DNA of 64,000 bases from Paraescarpia echinospica (lineage: Eukaryota; Annelida; Polychaeta; Sabellida; Siboglinidae): positions 46,492,029-46,556,028 of the forward strand of contig CM034531.1 in the NCBI GenBank assembly GCA_020002185.1, written 5' to 3'. Shown here one piece after another: positions 12,741 to 24,697 of the stretch. The translations under genes and the position numbers were made by a program. Numbering within the stretch: position 1 is the stretch's first letter; each line of letters opens with the position of its first letter. The notes under the pieces were generated by a model that was given only the letters and a program-made list of their open reading frames with translations, had not been told where the DNA came from and made no database searches.

Positions 12741-13449
12741 ATTCCAGATACACCTGGACCATACCCGATTCACGGACGATCCAAATGATCTGCTAACATA
12801 TGACAGGTCTTGCTGGACTGACACAAGTATTAGACTGGCACTAGCTTTCACCAGAGACTCCCGTAACAAGTACCACACCAAACTGGCTTATGCGATCCCT
12901 ACATCGGGACACAAAACATGTTATCTTGTCCTACTAATCCTCTGTGGGGACATCCAAACAAACCCCGGCCCAGTCAGACACCCCTGTGGATTTTGTAAAA
13001 AGCCTGTTGCTTCAAATCACCGAGCAGTCTGCTGCGACCGGTGCAACCAATGGGTACACATTAAATGTTGTGACATAAGTCCACATCAATATAATCTCCT
13101 CTGTAACAGTTCCTGTTCCTGGCACTGCACGAAATGCGACCATCCTAACTACAGTCATTCCTTCTTCCAAGACCACTTATTGGAATGTTCTTACAACCGA
13201 TATAACAGCCTTAGTGACACAGACCAAAATAACCAAAACATTGACCCCCACACACAGATCTCTCAAACAAACACGAGTCGTACATCCCAAACCTGGGATC
13301 CAACCTTTGGACCAAACCCTCAAAATGCATCAACCCCTGAACGTCGTAAGAAAACCAAACGTAACACACTTAGCGGAATTCTAATCAATACCAACAGTGT
13401 CAAAAGCATCGCAGACAACCCAATTAAAAACAACAATTCAGTCAAATAA
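12741..13449 (+). pseudogene. R1 ORF1: 2A-like peptide plus PHD-like zinc finger
   Basis: Open from after a TAA near 12738, with no good ATG remaining. A hydrophobic stretch leads directly into C-G-D-I-Q-T-N-P-G-P at about 12947-12976. This matches the 2A ribosome-skipping core N-P-G-P, with Q in place of the usual E. It is followed by a Cys/His cluster of PHD type (C-x2-C ... C-D-R-C ... W-V-H ... C-x2-C) to about 13150 and an Asn/Thr-rich tail. APE-type LINEs with N-terminal 2A sequences are known in invertebrates. The frame is lost near 13430, where the endonuclease starts in another frame. Confidence 0.75.
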
Positions 13450-15795
13450 TCCTGACATCATATTCCTAGTCGAAACCAAAATAGACGAAAACTACCCTAC
13501 CTATTCGTTCCTACCACCTAACTATAGCGCCATCCGAAAGGACAGAAACACCCATGGTGGTGGAGTTCTCATAGCCTTCCGCGATGACATTGTAGCAGAA
13601 CCACTTACAAAACTAAACTCAAGCTGTGAAATAGTATGGACAAAAATCCATTTCACACGAAACAAATCCATATACTTTGCATCCTACTACCGAACCCCCA
13701 GTGACCACCTTCAATCCCTTGAAGCTCTCCACGAATCCCTAACAAAACTGTACAGATCACAAAAAACTTCTCCTAATGTAGTTATAGCAGGTGACTTCAA
13801 CCTTCCTGATATTAACTGGGGCAAGCAGCAAACCACTGACAACAGAACTGCCAGCAAGCATAACAAACTGCTAGAAATAATTAGAGAATTTGGATTACAA
13901 AACATGGTCAACGTTCCCACACGAGTTGATTCCGGCAATGTCCTTGACCTCATACTCACTTCTAATCCATCGATAATTGCTAACACTCACACCACTCCCG
14001 GCATGAGTGATCATGAAGCTGTGACCTTTAACATAAACCTAAATCCAATCCGTAACAGTAAACCACCACACAAAGTGTTCCAATATAAATCTGCAAACTG
14101 GGATAAGCTTAAAGATGACATAAAACAACTAACAACAACATACTTTGACACGAACCCAAATTCAACACATGTCAACACAAACTGGAACTTTTTCCGGAAT
14201 AATCTTACTTCATTAGTCAACAATAATATTCCCAGCCGCAACACCAAAGCAAAAACCCACCTCCCCTGAATAACACGTGAAATAATAAGAATGCAAAGAA
14301 AACGCAACAAAAGCCATAAAAAAGCAAAACAAACTGGACATAATAATGACTGGGAAAGGTTTAGGCAACTCCGAAAACAAGCCACTAAAGCTGCAACCAA
14401 ATCCTACTCAGACTATCTAAACAATCACATTAGAGACAGCCTAAAAACAAACCCAAAACAATTCTGGTCATTCATTAAAGCAAACAAACGAGATTACATT
14501 GGCATCCCTACACTGCAAGCAAACGACCAACCAATCACAAATGATCACGACAAAGCAAATACACTTAACAACCAATTTAGTTCCGTGTTTACTCAAGAAA
14601 TGTACCCCATCCCCCAACTAGCTCCATCCATCTATCCCGATATGCCCTCCCTCGAAATCGGGATAGACGGAGTATTTAAGCAACTGAAAAACCTAAACCA
14701 AAATAAAGCTACAGGCCCCGACGAACTCCCAGCCAGAGTCCTTAAAGAGACTGCAGTGGAAATTGCCCCCATCATCACACACATTTTCCAGCAGTCATAC
14801 AACACTTGCAAACTCCCAGATGACTGGCTCCAAGCACTAGTAACACCAATACACAAAAAAGCCACAAATCAGACCCTGCTAATTATAGACCAATTTCGTT
14901 AACATGCATCCTCTACAAAGTTATGGAGCACATCATTCTAAGCAACATGTGGAAACACTTACACAAACACAACATCATCCTCCACTTCCAACATGGATTC
15001 CAACCAGGTCTGTCTTGTGAATCCCAACTCATCGAGACAGTCCACGACTGGATGACTGCTATGGACAATAAAACACAAATAAATGCCATCCTACTCGATT
15101 TTGCCAAAGCCTTCGACAAAGTCCCCCATAAACGCCTCCTATCCAAATTAGCTTTCTATGGAATAACTGAAAACACACAAAACTGGATCAAATCGTTTCT
15201 ATCCAATCGCAAACAGAGAGTCTCAGTCAATGGAGCCCTGTCGGACAGAACAAATGTTACATCTGGTGTACCACAGGGCTCAGTCCTAGGACCTGTCCTA
15301 TTTTTACTCTACATAAACGACATAACCGAAAATGTCCAATCTTCCATACGTCTCTTTGCAGACGACAGCATTATATATATCACAAAATCACATCCGAAAC
15401 CGACCACGAAACTCTCCAATCTGACCTGATCAAACTCCAAACATGGTCTAATAAATGGCAGATGGAATTTAACATATCTAAATGTGTGCATCTCCCAATA
15501 ACAAACAAAACCAAACCCAGACTACATTCATATTCACTCTTTGGCATACCACTCTCTACCACCTCTAGTCATACATATCTTGGAATAAAATTAGATTCTA
15601 AACTAACCTGGGCTAACCATATCACTGACATAGCTTCCAAATCTTCAAAAGTCCTAGGCATGATCAAACGAACCCTCGGACCATGCAAACCTGAAGTAAA
15701 AGAAACAGCCTATAACATGCTAATCCGACCAAAACTCGAGTATGCCTCTCCCATATGGAACCCACACACTGCCACCCAAATTAAACACCTTGAAA
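13397..15795 (+). pseudogene. R1 ORF2 (endonuclease-reverse transcriptase), broken
   Basis: The endonuclease is at 13445-14050, with V-E-T-K, G-G-G-V, the G-D-F-N active-site stretch and S-D-H-E near its end. The reverse transcriptase is at about 14600-15430, with A-F-D-K-V, S-G-V-P-Q-G-S-V-L-G-P and F-A-D-D. The connection domain follows at 15462-15795. Damage consists of an in-frame TGA at 14267-14269, a frameshift near 14860 and another near 15420. At about 15796 the sequence switches abruptly into element R2. The missing C-terminal part is found at 19131-19507. Confidence 0.85.
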
Positions 15796-15796
15796 G

Positions 15797-18700
15797 AGTT
15801 ATTTATTATTTTTATGAGACATTATCATTTTATTCTTCACCATTTCGAGGAAAGACAATGTCACCAGCATTTTTATTGTGTGTTTTATTTTTATCCTGTT
15901 CTGCTGCTTCGAGAGGTCACGATTTTACGCTGTGCAAGCCACATAGTCCCCAACGGTCGGCTGTCATTTTAACAGTTTCTCAGTACATGAGAACACAACA
16001 TTCCTTGTCACATCTTCACAGTTTGCCATGTCTTAATCTTTGCTTTAATAGAAAGTTACTGCCAATCCCCCGCTCTAAGTCAACGTTTAAATTGGCAATT
16101 ATTTTACTACTAGCAGGAGATGTAAGTCTTAATCCTGGACCTGCTATCAGGCGCAATATTTGAGTAGCCACCACTAACGTTCGATCTATTCGAGACAAAA
16201 CAGCCTCGCTTACCAATTTATTAACTTCCATGACAATAGACATCCTTGCAGTCACTGAGACCTGGCTCAGACCACATGACACAGCTGCATGCATTGCTAA
16301 CATTTCTCCTTCCAGTTTCACCTTCCATCATCACCCACGTTCAGTTGGACGAGGTGGTGGTGTTGGATTTCTCGTCTCAAAACAGTTCAAAGTTAATTTG
16401 CATTCAAACCTTGATTACTCCAGCTTTGAGGCCATCTGTGCCAAAATTTCCGATTCATCTTTCTCTGCTTATTTTGTGTGCATTTATCGCCCTCCAGGAC
16501 ACCCTGCCCATTTCTTTGAAGAATTCCAGGATCTACTTGAAAACCTGGCAACTATTTATTCAGAATTTTATATACTCGGTGATTTTAATCTTCATCTGGA
16601 CACACCTTCATCAACAACAAGTACATTTAATGACATTCTGGCATCCTATGACATGAAACAACATGTTACCTTCTCAACACACATACATGGCCACTGGCTC
16701 GATCTCTTAATCACCCGCTCAGATTGTAACAATATTCAGACACCTACTGCTTCAGATGGTTTATCAAACCACCACACTGTCATTGCTGATCTCAAAGTTC
16801 CTAGAATTCCCGTAGAGTCCAAAAACAAAGTGTTTTACCGACCGATCCATAAGATTGACATTGCCGCATTAATGACAGACATCCTTAAATCCAACCTCAT
16901 CAGTAAACCCAAAGAACATCAGTCAGATCTGTGTCGACAGTACTGTCAAGTACTCAAAGATTTACTTAATAAACATGCACCCCTGAGATCTAAATATGTG
17001 TTCCAAAAGCCACATGCTCCATGGATGACTCCTGAAATTCTACAACCTAAAAAGCGCCGGCGCTATCTTGAACGCGTATGGCGCAAATCACGCTCGCCTT
17101 TGGACAGATCACGATATTCTAAACAGTGTCACTACTGCAACAGACAAATGGCCAAAGCTAAATCAAATCATTACACAAACATGGTCTCGAGTAACTCTGA
17201 TAACCCACGTCAGCTATGGAACTGCATAAATCATATTTTACATAGACGGCCGCCTCCATCTCTACCTACTCATGTGTCAGTCAAATCTCTGTGTGACTCG
17301 TTTTCTAGTCATTTCAAAGATAAAATAAGTCTTATACGTTCTGCTTTTCCATGTCACACTTTAAGTACTGTAAATGTGGACTCCCCACAAGTAAATTCTC
17401 CACTTGTATTGTTTGAGCCAGCCACAGTTGATGAAGTGAGGAAAATAATAATGTCCTCCCCAAATAAGTCATGTGATCTCGATCCATTACCAACCATACT
17501 ACTAAAAGCATGTCTTGACTCTTTACTTGGTACAATAACGAATATCATAAATTTATCACTAAGTTCGGGTAAATTCCCAGATGATTTTAAACATGCACAT
17601 GTAAATCCTTTTCTCAAGAAAACTTCTCTGCCAAAAGATGATTTCAAAAATTATAGGCCAATTTCTAATCTTAGCTTTATTTCTAAGATACTTGAGAAAG
17701 TCGTAGCAAGCCGTCTAAGGCGTCATATTAGCTCAACTTGCTTATCCAGTGTGCTCCAATCAGCATACAAACAATTTCATTCTACTGAGACTGCTCTCCT
17801 AAAAGTACACAATGATGTTATATTAAACATTGATAAAGGAAAAGTAACTGCACTTACCTTGCTTGATCTGTCTGCCGCCTTTGATACCATTGATCACAAC
17901 ACTCTTGTCAAACGTTTATTGTGATATGGCATATCTGGCACAGCTCTGACCTGGTTTTCTTCATATCTAACCAATAGACATCAATGTATAAAGATAGATA
18001 ATTACTTTTCAACCTCACTCCCCACTTCATGTGGCATTCCCCAGGGTTCCGTTCTTGGGCCTTTGCTTTTCACTCTCTACACTACGCCACTCAGCTCTGT
18101 AATCCAAAGTCATAACTTGGATCATCACCTTTATGCAGATGACACACAGATCTACATTTCCTTGGCCACGCACGATACAAGTCATTCTCTAAACCAACTC
18201 AACGATTGTCTCCAAGATGTTTTTTCATGGATGACCGATAGTAAATTAAAGTTAAATGCAGACAAAACTGAATTCCTCATCATTGGTACTCCAATGCAGC
18301 GAGGTAAACTAAATGACTTTTTTCCAACATGCATCCTGAGTCAAACTATCACACCAGCAGCATCAGTACGGAATCTAGGAGTGACCTTTGATTGCGACTT
18401 CAATTTCAGACAACACATATCCCAAACGTGCCGTTGCTGTTTTTATCATATCCGTGATCTTCGCCGCATTCGCCGACATATGTCGCTTTCTGTCACTAAG
18501 ACTATCGCAACAGCTCTTGTTAGCAGCAGATTAGATTATTGCAATTCCCTCCTTCATAATATTGCTATCAAGGATATTGCAAAACTACAACGCGTCCAAA
18601 ATTGTTTAGCAAGGGTAGTCACACAATCTCCTCGATTCTCCCGCTCAGTGCCACTTCTAAAATCACTGCATTGGCTCCCCGTGCGATATCGCATTATGTT

Positions 18701-19130
18701 TAAGATCTGCACAATCACCTACCAAGCCCTTTCATCCAAACAACCTAGTTATTTACACTCAATGCTCACACCAGCCAGACAAGCCAGACAACTTCGGTCG
18801 TCTAGTTCGAAGTTGCTATCTGTTCCTAGAGTTAAGACAAAGGCTGGAACTCTAGCTTTTTCAGTTGCCGCGCCAACTATACGGAATTCGCTTCCCGTTA
18901 ATGTTAAATTAGCAGAAAATATTGTTACATTTCGTCGTCACCTCAAAACCTATCTTTTCAATATCACCTATCCTCCCTAGCTTCCTAGCACATCCATCCA
19001 TTTGTTGACGAATTTCGCCTAGCACACGAGTACGAGAATGCTTAATCCTTTGGTTTTGGTGCGCCACTGAGCTCGGATTGTCTGAGGATATTGGCGCTTA
19101 AGAAGTTATTTATTATTATTATTAGTAGTA
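15797..19130 (+). mobile_element. CR1/L2-like non-LTR retrotransposon (R2) nested in R1
   Basis: A compact LINE with one long ORF. Its 3' end is a TTATTA/AGT microsatellite tail typical of CR1/L2 types. R1 coding sequence abuts it on both sides, reading ...H-L-E-R-V before it and Q-H-C-A-A-R-F after it. The target site is therefore known to within a few bases, and any target duplication is only about 3 bp. Confidence 0.85.
15858..18980 (+). pseudogene. R2 endonuclease-reverse transcriptase, two in-frame stops
   Basis: A single frame runs from ATG 15858 to the stop at 18980, about 1040 codons. It is broken only by TGA at 16161-16163 and TGA at 17922-17924, both consistent with CGA-to-TGA decay. 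The N-terminal part has a signal-like hydrophobic start. A second hydrophobic segment ends in G-D-V-S-L-N-P-G-P at about 16117-16143, 2A-like with S replacing the usual E. The endonuclease (T-E-T-W-L, G-D-F-N, S-N-H-H) is at 16230-16800. The reverse transcriptase has A-F-D-T-I-D, G-I-P-Q-G-S-V-L-G-P and Y-A-D-D-T-Q, and the C-terminal domain has S-R-L-D-Y-C-N and L-H-W-L-P-V. Confidence 0.88.
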
Positions 19131-19507
19131 GTACAACACTGTGCTGCCAGATTTGTCAGAAATGACCACAGACGCCAAACAAACGCAGCAGACCTAATAG
19201 CCACCCTTCGAAGGTCAACTCTTGAACGACGACGCATTATCAAACAAGCCATGACATTTTACAAAATATTAAATAACATAATCAACATCACACCCCAACT
19301 AGGTCTACTAACAGTCAAAAAACCGTGGCCACTACTTAGCCCCTAGGTGCCGCATCAATGGCAGCAGTGTTCTCTTTCTACCCTCGAGCAGTTCGAATCT
19401 GGAATATGATTCCACCACCGATTACTGAACTAGAAAGCCCCATAGCATTTCAAACAGCGATCATGAACCTCCCTTTCACCACACCCAATCATCTAAAGTG
19501 CCTATAA
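19131..19507 (+). pseudogene. R1 ORF2 C-terminal remnant
   Basis: Continuation of the R1 reverse transcriptase C-terminal domain after the nested insertion, starting Q-H-C-A-A-R-F-V. A TAG occurs near 19344 and a shifted frame continues with S-F-Y-P-R-A-V-R-I-W-N to about 19507. Confidence 0.75.
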
Positions 19508-19984
19508 AATAAACAATCAAACTACCCACAACGCATGCGCACAAACAAGCACCACACAACTCCTGTGTTAGCTCAAGTTTGGGCTGTTTGGAGTAAATCG
19601 GCTAAGCCCAAGACCTAAGCCTAAGGCTAAGGTGTTTTAATAACTTCACAAGGCAAAGTTAAACAATTGTCATTTACACTTTAGATTATTACATAGTATA
19701 AATCGTTCAGTAGAAGCATATAACATTACCTGCAATAGCAATGTTTTCTTATTACACCCACTAGTTAATGATTAATAACACAGAATGACATTCTATAAAC
19801 AACCAACACCACAACGGCCATGCTTAATTTAACATGTGTACGTCATTTCCATAGCTACTGCAACAGGCGGTGGCGCCATCTTCTGTGTTTTCTGGTAGGA
19901 AACTTGCAAGTACACAAACCACTGTAAAACTGTTAAACTCCCTATAGATTTCCCTTGAAATTTACTTTCAGCAAGAGAACGCAC

Positions 19985-20044
19985 CTGCTGTCGGTCTGCA
20001 GTCTGCTTGGTGATGTTATCCCAGGTCACGATGCGTGTTTTCAT
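19985..20044 (-). other. Possible first coding exon of a host gene
   Basis: ATG 20044 followed by 20 codons ending C-A-G before a GTGCGT donor-like site (phase 0). The peptide (M-K-T-R-I-V-T-W-D-N-I-T-K ...) looks coding. Phase 0 would suit the AG directly after ATG 9296 of the nine-exon gene, but that link is a guess. Weak on its own. Confidence 0.3.
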
Positions 20045-20099
20045 GTCGTTTTTCTACGGTTCTTCTCCATGTTTAGCATTGGCATCGGAACGTGGAGAA

Positions 20100-20500
20100 T
20101 ATGGGAGAGACTGATCGGGGGCTGATCAGGTTCTCCCAAAACCTCCAATTGCACCCCCCTGTAGTTCGCCATAAACCCACCTTCAGGCTTTCACAAATCC
20201 TCAATTTGCACACACACCTAAGACTCGCCATAAAACACCCACCCTGACGCTCTCCAAAAACCTTAATTTGCATCCTCCTTGAAGCTCACCATAAACCCAC
20301 CTTCAGGCTCTCCAGAAACATCCGAATGCAATCTTCCATGAGGCTCGCCAAAACACTCTACATTGAGGTTCTTCAGAAACTTCAATTTGCGTCCTCCCCC
20401 GAGACTCACCAGAACATTTTCAGGCTCTCCAAGAACCTCCAAACGCGCCCCCTTGAGGCTCGCCAAAAGCACCCCACCTTGAAGCTCTCCAACTCGATCC
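20100..20500. repeat. ~70-bp degenerate tandem repeat
   Basis: About six diverged units of the type CTCGCCATAAACCCACCTTC followed by AGGCTCTCC and CCTCCAATTTGCA. A related sequence in opposite orientation lies at about 21700-21825. Confidence 0.7.
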
Positions 20501-20734
20501 GCCTGGATACTCTCTATGAGAGCTTCCTGCCGGTCCCAAGTTCGGGTAAAGGAGGATGATTGGGCGTTGGGCTAGTGACTAAAAACATACTAACTACGGA
20601 AACTGAAACAAGAGAGAACACTGCACCCGGGGGCAGAAGCAAAGCAAACCAGGGAACTGGTTCAATGACGGATGGCCGCCAAACCCGCAAGGAAGTCTAC
20701 GCCCCGACAGATAGATCTCCTAACACAAAAATCA

Positions 20735-21630
20735 ACGATTAACATTGGATGCTGGAATGTGAGAACGCTGTACCAGACAGGAAATGCGTCAATGCAAGAT
20801 CAGCCTTCTAGGCATCACGCAGGCCAGATGGACTGGTGCTAGGAAAAGAGCACTGACTACAGGAGACACCACACTATGGTCGGACAGAGAAGACAACCAG
20901 CATCGAAAGGGAATGGCCCTAATCATCCACAGGAAGCACAAAAGCACTCTTCTTGAATGGAAGCCAATCAGTGAGAAATGTCTTTATTGAACTCCAGATT
21001 TATAAAACTGTCAGTGGTAATCTGCAATGCGCCAACAGATGAGGCAGAGGATGAGAACAAAGACACCCTCTATGACAATCTTCAGTCAACTTTGGAAGAC
21101 ATCCCCCGACATGACGTACTAGTGGTTCTTGCGGACTTCAGCGCACGTGTGGGGAGCGACAACACAGACAGGGCGGGGATCATGTGCACACATGGAACAT
21201 GCAGGATGACTGGAAATGACAGCAGATTGTGTGACATATGTGGGGGCAAATTACCTTGTGATCGGAGGAACGCTTTTCTAACAAAAGACAATTTACAATG
21301 TGACATGGAGATCTCCAGATGGCGAGAGCTAAATAGATCACATCCCGATAAACGGGAAATGGAGGCGCTCACTACAAAATGTTAGAACAAGGAGACTGGC
21401 AGATGCTGGCAGCGACCACAGCCTGTTGGTGGGAAAACTCGCCCTGATATGAAACTGAGGCAGGCCAAGACTGGAAAAAAGAAGCGACAGCGCGTTGATA
21501 CGGACAAGAACCTAGAATCGAAGCCGCAGTTCATAATTGCTCTGAAGAACAGTTTTAGTATTCTGCAGGAGGAAACAGAGAAGATAATACACAGTTTCAA
21601 TAAGGCTATGGAACAAACCCATCATGCCCG
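20735..21630 (+). pseudogene. Broken LINE (RTE-like) endonuclease fragment
   Basis: Fragments in several frames resemble the exonuclease-endonuclease-phosphatase region often annotated as craniofacial development protein 2-like. Visible pieces are N-I-G-C-W-N-V-R-T-L, L-G-I-T-x-A-R-W-T-G, H-R-K-H-K-S-T-L, C-x-A-P-T, D-V-L-V-V-L-A-D-F-S-A-R-V-G and a basic K-T-G-K-K-K tail. Multiple frameshifts are present (frame changes near 20785, 20980, 21385 and 21450). There is no reverse transcriptase and it is not functional. Confidence 0.7.
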
Positions 21631-21639
21631 TTGACTAGG

Positions 21640-23200
21640 AATGCGAATGACCAGTGCGTACACACACCCCGAAGAGTTCCGTTCGAGGTCGCAAAGGGTT
21701 GTAATTGGAAGTTGTTTTGGGAGCCTCAATGGGGTGCAATTGGATGTTTCACGGAGGGTGCAGCTGAAGGTTAGGGGAGCCTCAGGGGGTGCAGTTGGAG
21801 ATCACAGGGGGTGCATTGCTCATTAAATAAAACTTGGGAAATCCTCTCTAAACATGAACCGTACCAATTAGGCTAAATAAATTCCTACTCAACAACATCG
21901 CATTATACATTCCTTTATGAACAAGGATGTCCATTGTAAGTGTTTTATTAAACAACTTCACAAAATGAAGAGTACAATAGGCTGATCATTTGTGGTAAGG
22001 CAGGTTTTGGGGCGCAAATTCGCCCGACAGATTCGCAGGCAGATCATTACTGCCGGGTAGAGATTTATGAATAGCAAATGGAAATACACTAGACATGTAC
22101 CCAAACAGGAAGAAGACAGCTACTGTTCTACGGCACTAAATGGTCACCGTAAAGGAAAAAGGACGTGTGTTATCCGAAAACAGCAGCAGAAAACGAGAGA
22201 TCAGTGGGATTGAAGACGTGGACAGAAGCCACACGGATACACGGTATTCAGAGATAGAAAGATATGACAAACAGGGGAATCACTGCAGATTTATGAGCCA
22301 CAAGTCACGAGATGGACATGTAAGGTAGGAGCCACGTAATTTTTCTGTCAGGTTTCTGCGGAGAGCTAGGTAAAATAAACAAATCCAATATTTAACACTG
22401 TTTTATTGTTTCTTCCAAAGCACGTGGGATCCTATTAACCAAAACTGTAGTTGTTGACTATTAAATTGTATTACGTTGGAGCCAGCTAAATATCGGTGAT
22501 CATCAATATAAGGTATGATTGGTTAGTTTGCCTTACACTCCCAATCTCTATCCGCGAGAATTAAAATAGTTCCAATTTTCGAAACCTCATTTCGATTTAT
22601 AAATGCAAAAATAGTATAATCGGTGCATACTTGTTAGTCTTATAAGTTACACAGCTCCGTGTCCAACGAGTTTTACGATTCACCTTTATAGATACAAAAT
22701 AGTATAAAATACTTATTGTCCATCTAGACACAACGTCCCGATCGTGCAATAAATGGAACGTCTACGTCACACCCCTAAAATATTGCGTCACACACCAGTT
22801 CACCACTGCCACAACTTGATTACAAATTCAAAATGGACGGTTGGTGAAGTTGCCTAAACGATTAGTACACTATAGGCAACACACAAGGTACATTATTTAA
22901 CGTCACTGTTGTTTACAAAGTGTCACGTCACTGCAACTGTGTACTTGAGTAGCGCAACGTTGCTATGGTTCTAGCGACATTTGCTATAACAAAAAACTAT
23001 CCACAAGTGCACGCAACTGAAATCGAGAGCTTTCTTGACAAACATCATGAGTTTACCAAATGAAATAAATGCATGCACGTGCAAAATCTGCGAATGTGGT
23101 GTTGTGTGGCTGGTGTGATCAAGTGTCACGCATGTGTGGGGGTTGTGTCTACGTGTGAACAGACCGGATATGACCTCCATAGGTGCGCACGCAACTCAAG
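21640..23200. other. Non-coding stretch with repeat remnants
   Basis: About 21700-21825 carries GGGGTGCAATTGGA-type units that are the inverse of those at 20100-20500. The rest shows no recognisable gene. Confidence 0.5.
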
Positions 23201-23202
23201 TC

Positions 23203-23442
23203 TGTATAATTGGTCACTTTATAAAGATAAATGATGTATACGTTTTAGTAAGACTGTCTGTAGATCGTGTACCGTTGACCGTGTGTTGTTGCTTAGACAA
23301 CATTGGTGCTGCAACCATGTTATGTATAATTGGTCACTTTATAAAGATAAATGATGTATACGTTTTAGTAAGACTGTCTGTAGATCGTGTACCGTTGACC
23401 GTGTGTTGTTGCTTAGACAACATTGGTGCTGCAACCATGTTA
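23203..23442. repeat. Perfect 120-bp tandem duplication
   Basis: The block starting TATAATTGGTCACTTTATAA is present twice in a row with a 120-bp period and no visible difference. The open frame across it is a by-product of 120 being divisible by 3. Confidence 0.9.
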
Positions 23443-24588
23443 TGTTTAATAAAGGTTTCACCGCACCATCAATAGTAATGATGAAGTGTTGTTCACTCCG
23501 CAATGCTACACGTTACATGTCCAACAAACTGTAGCTGCGGCCATATGTAATTGCCAGCGGCAATTAAACAAGGACATTGTTAACATAAACCACAGTTCAG
23601 TGCACTTTGTCGATGGCCGAGATAACAACCTGTCAAGGGCCGATCCAAACACGCATTGACTATGACGATATAGGATATGTTTGAAACAGAACCAACACAT
23701 GCATTGGGCAAGAACTTATCTGGTGTAGAACGTTCAAAATAACTATGTAGAACAGTGCTTGAACCTAGGCTTAACACATATCAGGGTGTTTTAACACTCC
23801 TGGAGGTATTATGTTGATATCAATACACATTAACCGCATTTGAACTCCTGATTAAACACATATGGTCTGTCAATATATAAGACTACATAACATGTCTGTA
23901 TTATATAAAACTATCCATGTTTTGTTTAAAACTCATTACTTTTGTGCGTGGGCACCGAGTGTTTAAAACCTAATTTGAAAACAATCTAGGGTGTTTTGAA
24001 CCTAAATTCAAAACACTACTTACTGTAGTTTCGAGGGTGGGTGTGTTGAAATTCCTACACCGGTGAGCCAACTGCGCCACACATATATCTACCTACATTA
24101 ACGACCAAGTCATGTTAAATGATAGTTTTATGCTAGTTCAACTGTCGTACATAATACTAGGCACACCATGTTTGGGGGTTCGACCCTGGATATATTAGCC
24201 TAAGCACACTTTAAACACAAACATATATATGCAAATATATATCACGAGTAGCAAATTAGCATGTGGAATGTAGGTGTAGGCAGCGACGCGTTCAAATGCT
24301 AGAAAAATTAATTGTGTACAATGTCAACAAAGTCAAACGTAAAAGCATGAATAAAATAAGCACATCACATTTCAAGGTACAAAGGTTGATAATTGTTGTC
24401 GCAAAACGATGTTATACAGGATACATTATATGTTTTCTAATATGTATCAAATGGGTTTAGTAATCCACAATATTTTCATATAATTTGACCGTTATCTGTT
24501 ACATTTGATTTTTTTAGACTCGAATATCATGTTAAGGCCGATGGATTCAACAAGAGATAACAGTCAAATTGTATAGCAATTGGTGTGG
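23443..24588. other. Non-coding stretch, nothing firmly recognised
   Basis: A-box-like (TGGCGCAGTTGG, minus strand near 24065) and B-box-like (GGTTCGACCCTG, plus strand near 24178) words occur but on opposite strands, so no SINE is called. Confidence 0.4.
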
Positions 24589-24594
24589 TTTATT
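24589..24594 (-). terminator. Poly(A) signal for LRR receptor gene
   Basis: AATAAA on the minus strand, 104 nt after the stop of the LRR gene. Confidence 0.6.
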
Positions 24595-24697
24595 ACAGCG
24601 CATGATATGTGGTCAATATGTCAGAATATAATAGTTTTTACTGTAAAACTTCATGTTACGATAACAACGATCATATTTGGTATTTTAACAAACAGAT

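Larger units (their letters stand above)
12650..19620 (+). mobile_element. Degraded non-LTR retrotransposon (element R1), interrupted by R2
   Basis: This is a jockey-superfamily-like LINE. The first ORF carries a 2A-like peptide and a PHD-like zinc finger. The second carries an APE-type endonuclease and a reverse transcriptase. The coding sequence runs to about 15795, is interrupted by the whole of element R2, and resumes at about 19131 in the same protein context, ending near 19507. The ends are not sharply defined. The 3' region has AAGCCTAAGGCTAAGG-type repeats. Confidence 0.8.
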
